Notes under the pieces: model-generated | The model's database searches: none | Seen by the model: the letters and a program-made list of their open reading frames with translations, nothing else | Told to the model about the DNA's origin: nothing | Shown here: in pieces, positions 58,372 through 64,000 of the stretch | How positions within the stretch are numbered: the stretch's first letter is position 1 | Layout of the letters: each line of letters opens with the position of its first letter | Source: Macrotrachela quadricornifera | Lineage: Eukaryota > Rotifera > Eurotatoria > Philodinida > Philodinidae | DNA: 64,000 nt | Direction of reading: 5' to 3' | Assembly: GCA_022393335.1 (NCBI GenBank) | Contig: JAJEKB010020795.1 | Coordinates: forward strand, 769,313 to 833,312 | Position numbers and translations under genes: made by a program

Positions 58372-59302
58372 ATACAAAACTTGTATATTTTCGTCTTAGT
58401 TATTTCTCGATTATTTATTTGTTGAAAATACGCCATTCTCGACCAATGATCGAGAGAGTTTCAACGTGACAATAGTTAAATCGAAAAATATACGAATCAC
58501 ATGCTTTCAAGAAAAAAAATTCAAAACTTACCATATAGTAGATTTGAACCATGCTTTCAAAATGTGTCATACATTGTGTTGCAAAGTGCGGCACAGTTTA
58601 TTTTAGTGTGTAGAGATAATGATATCTAAGGTTTTGTATGAGTTGAGTAGACATGTACGAGACCAGCATTTTTCGATCCTGATCAAAAGAAATTTTAGTC
58701 TCAGTTCCGATTCGAAATCACTTTGCCCATCTCTAGTGAATTTAGAATATAAATCTAACAAGATACATTTTGTATTTCTTTAATTCTTTGTCGAGAGAAA
58801 TAGTAGAATAATAGATATTAAGATATTCACTCTTCATTTTTAAATTATACGAGATGTTGATTATACGATTGATTCTGATATGTTCTTAAGAGAGATTTTA
58901 TGAGGCCATTGAGCAAGGGGAAAGAAGTGGATCTCATTAGATTCTAATAGATCTTTCTAAGTACTTCTGACACTGTATTAATTTCTAATTTCTCTTGTTT
59001 GACTAATTTAGGTACTCTGAATCGCGCAGTAACGCCATAGTTGTAAATTTGATCCGTATAAACACTTTAGCTAGACTAGTTTATAGAAAAAAATTTCAAA
59101 ACTTTTAAATATAGATTTAATTTATTTTAAAAAAATAAATAATCAATATTTTTTCCTTATAGTAAATATTTATCGGCTAATATTATATATCATAAAGATA
59201 AAGTAATATAAAAATGTAATCACAAAATAAATTGTAAAAACAAATAATTATAGATAAATCTTCAACAAATCAAAATATTTTCTTATCTTTGATTGATATA
59301 AA
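58372..59302. other. Intergenic region 3' of Argonaute
   Basis: No gene seen. A stretch near 58590-58640 (GTTTATTTTAGTGTGTAGAG) resembles one near 12650-12680 (TTTTATTTTAGTGTGCAATG) and may belong to a shared old repeat. Confidence 0.35.
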
Positions 59303-62300
59303 TTAACCAAATATAGGTAAATCTTTAAGATTTTCATGAACATCGAGAATTTTATAATTTAAATCATCACGTTTTGGATTTTCTAATGGTCGACTACGTC
59401 CACCAATATTCATTATTGCTGAGCTATAAAAACAAAAAAAATATTCGTTTGTTAATCTTTTTTATAAATATTTTAACCTATCATCATCATAAAATAAATC
59501 TCGTGCTTTTAATGCAGCTATATCAGCTTGATGAACAATTGATGGAATAGCTTCAGATGATGATGATCGAGGATCAGTAAAACATAAATGATATGTTAAT
59601 AATTGTAATTCATCATTTGTAAAACCAATTTCATCTAAAATAACATGATAAAGTGATGAACGATTAACACCATGTAAAGCTTTATGTGAATTTAAATAAA
59701 AATTATTTTGATAAGGATGAACAATTGTTGTATCAATAACAGAACCAATTGACATATTATTTATTTCATTAGTTAATTTATTATATGTAAAAAATCGTGT
59801 AGTATGATATTTGTTAATAACAATATATGTTAATAATGGATGATTACATTTTTCACCATATACATCTATAAAAAAAAATATTTTTTATTTTAATCTTTAA
59901 AAAAAAATTTATATAAATTAATTTACTATTAAATGCTTGACGAATTGCTGGAATTTCAAGTGCAAGAATTTTTCCAAATTGTCTATGATTAATACCTAAA
60001 GAATTTATTAATTAAAATTCTATTAATACATTTTGAGGGTGTGAGGGTGACTACATTATGAATAAGCAATCGTGACCGATTGAAACCTTCCTTAAGGGTC
60101 TGATCAGATCGTTAATCAAAATCAAAACCGGTCATGGCTGCTTATTCAAAAAGTAACTTGAGCAACTAAGGAGATAACGAAAAGGTCATTAAGTGCATTT
60201 ATAAAAATAAAATTTACCATTTCTATAAAAGACAATTTTTGTTGGTAAATCTCCATTTACTTGTTGATTATAATCTAATAATTGTTCAACCATTTCTGTC
60301 ATACCAATAATAGTTTCAGTAGAACATTTTCCTTCTTTTGGATATTCTCGACAAACTCGTACAGCTGTTGTTGAACATAATGAATCACCTGAACCAACAA
60401 GTGCTAAAACAAATATATATATATATATATATTTATTTATTTTAAATATAAAATAGATATTTTTTGTTACCAGCAATTGATGGATGTTGACGAGAAACAT
60501 TTATTGGATGATTAACATGAGCACCAAAAAACATAAATAAATCATTTGGAGATTGTTTTTTATTTAATGCAGTCTTTAAATCAACTTTTGTATTAATACC
60601 AGCATTTTTATAATTTATTTTTCGAATTAAATTTTCACAATAATTTTGAAGTGTTTTAGAATTTGATATACGAGAAAGAATAGTACATTGAGTCATTATA
60701 CCTAAAATAATAAGAACAATTTTTTATTTTTATGAATAAATTAAATTAATTTACCATGTCTCATTGTACTACATGCTTTAATATTAGCTTTAAGTTCTTG
60801 CAAATCATCTTCATTTTCTGCTTCCATAATACAAATAACAAATTGAAAAATTTCTTTATTCATTTTTTGAAAATATTCATCAATTTTTTCATAAATTGGA
60901 AGTATATGATATGATTCATGACCTTCATAAATATTATAACTTTTCATAATCTAAAATTATAAAATATAATTTTTAATTAAAACTCATTAATATGTCATTA
61001 CATATACACAAAGATCTTTTTCTCTTTCTCGTAGAGAAGAGTCCAGTAAACATAAATTGTCTGATTGCTTGTTTGCTTGTCTGTCCGCAGGGTCAAAAAA
61101 ACATCGAAAACCGATTTTTCGAAAAAGACATTTCTTGAGGTTTTTCGATGCGGGGACTTTGAATCTGAGGTCTGTTGGGTGGCCATCGTGAGAGGGGGGG
61201 ATGAAGGGAGGGGAGCGGTCAAAAAAACATCAAAGACCGATTTTACTCGAACCTGATGTTAGTTTTTTAAAATTTTTTTCGGATCGATTTTTTGAGACAA
61301 AGGACCACTTTTTTCACAAAAAAAATTTCTTCATAAGGGTTGGCCGATGAGTAATCCTGGTCGAGAAATTCAAATCTGAGGTCATTTTTTTAGAAAAACT
61401 TTTGTGGGTCAATTCTATGAACAAAGGACCAATTTTTGACAAAAAAACATTAGGTTTTATAACGTTTCATCGAAGGCGGCTGAAGTCGAGGACCTTGAAT
61501 CTGACTTGCCCTTTTTATATTTTGTTAGCGAATAGTTTGATGATAGTTTAGAAAGACGATTTCTACGAGAAAGAGCTAAGCGAGTCTTTAGACGAGCGTT
61601 ACTTGTTGAATAGTATTATTTTTTAGAACTCAACACTAGTCACAATTTCAATATTATAAGATACCTATCCGATATATAGATAAACTGTTTCAATGTATAT
61701 TAAATTTCTTTTTAAATAAATTTAAACTTACATTAATTAAATAATCAATAAATCGTTCTAGAAATTTTTTATTTTGTTTAAAATTTGTACCAAAATATGT
61801 TATAGCTAAATTTGATATTGATTCAGGTGTAAATAAATGTCCATCAAGTGGAATACGACCAATACGAACTTTTGCTTGATAATTCGAACTTGATTGAATA
61901 ATTGGTTGAGTAAGTACACGTCCATTAAATTGTATCATTTCAGAATCATTTATACGAAAATCAACTGCACGACAAAGTGGATTTGAATTATAAGTACAAT
62001 CTTTTAATGTTTGAATTATTGAATTATACCGTTCATTTGGTTTAGGAACATATTTTCGGGATTGTTGATTTTCCTCAATTTTAGATAACTATTAAGAAAA
62101 AAATATTAATAATATAGATTTGTAAATATAATGAAAAATTTTACCGGTTTATCATAGATTTGCCATTCTTTTATTTGACAAACTTCTAATGGTAAATGAT
62201 ATAGATTATTAAAATCATTTAATGAATATACTTGGATACAAGGATAATTTAAATGATTTAATATAATATTTTCTTTATTATAATAATATTCAATTAATGT

Positions 62301-63176
62301 TTCACCTTCTTTAATATAAATTTCTTCAGGTCGTCGATAATCAAATTTATCAAATTGATAAATTTTTTTCCTATTTAATTCTTGTGTAACAATTAAACAA
62401 TTTTTTAATAAACGATTTAATTTTTTATAATCATTATATAATGGTAAATTAAATGAATTAATTTGTTTATGAATAAATTCAATTAATGATATATTTGGAT
62501 AAAATTTTGTTAATTTTGTTTCAATATTTAATGTTAAATAATTTGATGATAAATTAAGTGATTGAATAAAACCATGTCGTTCTTCAAAATCACCAGCTAA
62601 TTTATTTGAATTTTTATTTACAAAATAACATTTATTATTAATAATCTTAATTCGATTTTGTAAAGATTTTTTTAATAATATTTCAAGAATACGTACTGTA
62701 TCATAAGGATATATATCAACTTGACCATTTATATAATTATATATATCATTTGTTGAATATTGTTTATTTAATGATTTAATAGTAAGACGATTTCGATTAT
62801 CATTACTAATAATTATTTGTGGAGTTGATAAATTTGTTGTACTACATAAATATTTCTCTTCATCATACCATACAAATATATTTGAATCAAAATAATTATT
62901 TGAAATAAATAAATCTATAATACGAGAACATTGTGAACGAGCTTTAACTTCATACCAATTATTTGAATATTGATTTAATTCTACAATTATTATATTATAT
63001 TGATATAATGTAATATTTCGAGCAAATGAACAATTAAAATGATTTGTATAAAGACATTCAAATCGTCCTAATGAACCAGGTGGATTAGGACGAGAGGGAA
63101 GTGATGATGGAGTTAATGTTATTGATGGTATTTCAGATGAAACATGAATACGAGATTGATTATTATTAGAATCCAT
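59303..63176 (-). CDS. AGO: Argonaute protein with altered slicer residues, eight exons
   Basis: Exons: 62145-63176, 61732-62088, 60755-60950, 60471-60701, 60218-60403, 59927-59995, 59478-59865 and 59303-59423. All introns are GT-AG, the phases match at every junction and the sum is 2580 nt, or 859 residues plus TAA: a normal Argonaute length. Order: N domain (from RPNPPGSLGRFECLYTNHF), PAZ (about 150-290), linker, MID (around TMRHGIMTQCTILSR, with the 5'-end-binding Q and K retained), PIWI. PIWI landmarks: FFGAHVNHP (family GADVTHP), IVFYRNG (family IxFYRDG) and HQADIAALKAR (family YAHLVAFRAR). The D-E-D-H slicer tetrad therefore reads H590, E635 (probable), N667, D805. Guide binding seems possible but cleavage unlikely. 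It would act in small-RNA silencing. The second intron contains a repeat (61015-61606) and the fifth a small hairpin. No stops or frameshifts. Confidence 0.93.
60059..60150. repeat. Short hairpin MITE-like sequence in Argonaute intron 5
   Basis: TGAATAAGCAATCGTGACCG on the left and, inverted, TGAATAAGCAGCCATGACCG on the right form a hairpin of about 90 bp. It makes this intron longer than its neighbours. No coding capacity. Confidence 0.55.
61015..61606 (-). repeat. Interspersed repeat family X, copy 2, inside Argonaute intron 2
   Basis: Reverse-orientation relative of 40537-40935: CTCTTTCTCGTAGAGAA near 61021, TTGTTTGCTTG(C/T)… near 61068, shared internal blocks (ATAAGGGTTGGCCGATG, GAAATTCAAATCTGAGG), ending with CTACGAGAAAGAGCTAAG and GACGAGCGTTACTTG. 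It is longer than copy 1 and contains an internal repeated segment (GGTCAAAAAAACATC twice). It accounts for most of the 781-bp second intron. Confidence 0.7.
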
Positions 63177-63615
63177 GAAAAAACAACTAAAATAAGAAGA
63201 ATAATAAAACGACGCAATAGGAGAATTTTAAATTGTTCTTTTATGTCTATTATAGTTATATCCAATTATAACAAAAAACATTGTTGGTTAAAAGAAAAAA
63301 ATTTCATAGTCTATCCTTCACATAATGATCTTAAAAACAGGTGGTAATATTGACTTACTATATATTTTATATAAAACAATTCGAGACGCAAAAAAACAAA
63401 AAGAATAAATATTGAATATTTATTCAGAATGGACACATATATTAATCTATAATCTCATATAAGATAAATTTCATTATAAAATTTACAAAGATGTCACTAA
63501 ATAATGATTTAAATTATAAAAACGTATATGATTGGTTTAGAAAATCTAACCAATTAAATTCATATTAAATAATTTCATTTTATTTCAATTCATTTAAGAA
63601 AAAAAAGGAAAACTA
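63177..63615. promoter_or_regulatory. Shared divergent upstream region of Argonaute and the WD40 gene
   Basis: The two start codons are 439 bp apart and point away from each other, so both promoters must lie here or overlap (inference from layout). AT-rich; several TATA-like words but none that can be assigned. Confidence 0.4.
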
Positions 63616-63921
63616 ATGGCTTCAACATGTTTTCTTGGTGCTTTAAATCCATTTTGTCGTCAACCAATATGTATATCATCATGTTCAGATCAACTAGCAT
63701 TAGCAACATCATCAACTTTACTTTATATATATTCATACATAAATAAAACATTATCATTTATTACAAAATTTTCTCCACATTCGAAATCTATATCATGTAT
63801 GATATTTCATCCAACTATACCCGGTTTATTAGTTACTGGTGGTGCACCAAATTCTCGTATTATATTTTGGTTAATTAATGGAAAAATTATACAAAAACAA
63901 GTAACATTTAATTTACAAAGA
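63616..63921 (+). CDS. WD40-repeat protein, first exon (WDR17-like), continues beyond the window
   Basis: 102 codons from ATG to a good donor (AGA|GTAAGT at 63922); the remaining exons lie outside. The sequence shows an N-terminal cysteine-containing lead, a first WD-type strand set (DQLALATSSTLLYIYSYINK) and a second (HSKSISCMIFHPTIPGLLVT followed by SRIIFWLING), the typical GH…WD spacing with W-L replacing W-D. The opening, in which a short lead precedes a line about the cell's own 'TLxIYxY' strand, resembles WDR17. That assignment is tentative; the WD40 call is firmer. Propeller proteins of this type act as scaffolds. Confidence 0.65.
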
Positions 63922-64000
63922 GTAAGTAAAAAATTTTTTATAAAACAGAGGTAAGAATATTTATATTAAAATAGAAGATAAAAAGAAAATTTTTTTTTTT

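Overview
The window looks like eukaryotic, animal nuclear DNA, most probably from a bdelloid rotifer (inference). It is AT-rich with long AT-rich spacers. Introns in the well-resolved genes are often 50-80 bp with GT-AG ends. The gene families are ones I associate with bdelloid genomes: divergent rhodopsin-like receptors, F-box proteins with RNI-type leucine-rich repeats, B-box and NHL-repeat proteins, and plant- or bacterial-looking enzymes.

Layout. 0-9 kb: a two-exon GPCR, a secreted GMC oxidoreductase on the opposite strand, a small cysteine-rich secreted protein and a type II membrane glycosyltransferase-like gene. 9-20 kb: mostly gene-poor, with a frameshifted NHL-repeat gene, a nonsense-mutated B-box/coiled-coil gene, a TA-flanked foldback transposon, an internally deleted piggyBac copy and a palindrome of about 0.8 kb. 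20.1-21.9 kb: an intact ten-exon F-box/LRR gene in which each 28-residue repeat is one 84-bp exon. 25.3-26.3 kb: a second copy of the glycosyltransferase-like gene, interrupted by a 400-N gap. 26-48 kb: an accessory desert of tandem repeats, a nearly complete APE-type LINE with two stop codons, foldback elements, a Helitron-like end pair, a hAT-like MITE nested in a decayed minisatellite field and a poly(A) retroposon with a 15-bp target-site duplication. 48-64 kb: genes return, with a TIL-domain fragment, CHORDC1, a SABATH-type carboxyl methyltransferase, a foldback element with 9-bp direct repeats, a complete eight-exon Argonaute gene and, head-to-head with it, the first exon of a WD40 protein.

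Most notable points: (1) the Argonaute reads as a full 859-residue protein, yet three of its four slicer positions are changed (H-E-N-D instead of D-E-D-H); (2) a SABATH methyltransferase in an animal-like context suggests horizontal transfer; (3) three foldback elements with different ends share an internal motif around AAAAGCTCTACAA; (4) the F-box/LRR gene is strictly modular in exon and repeat structure. Splice sites and exon phases were worked out by hand. No database search was possible, so family names rest on motif recognition.
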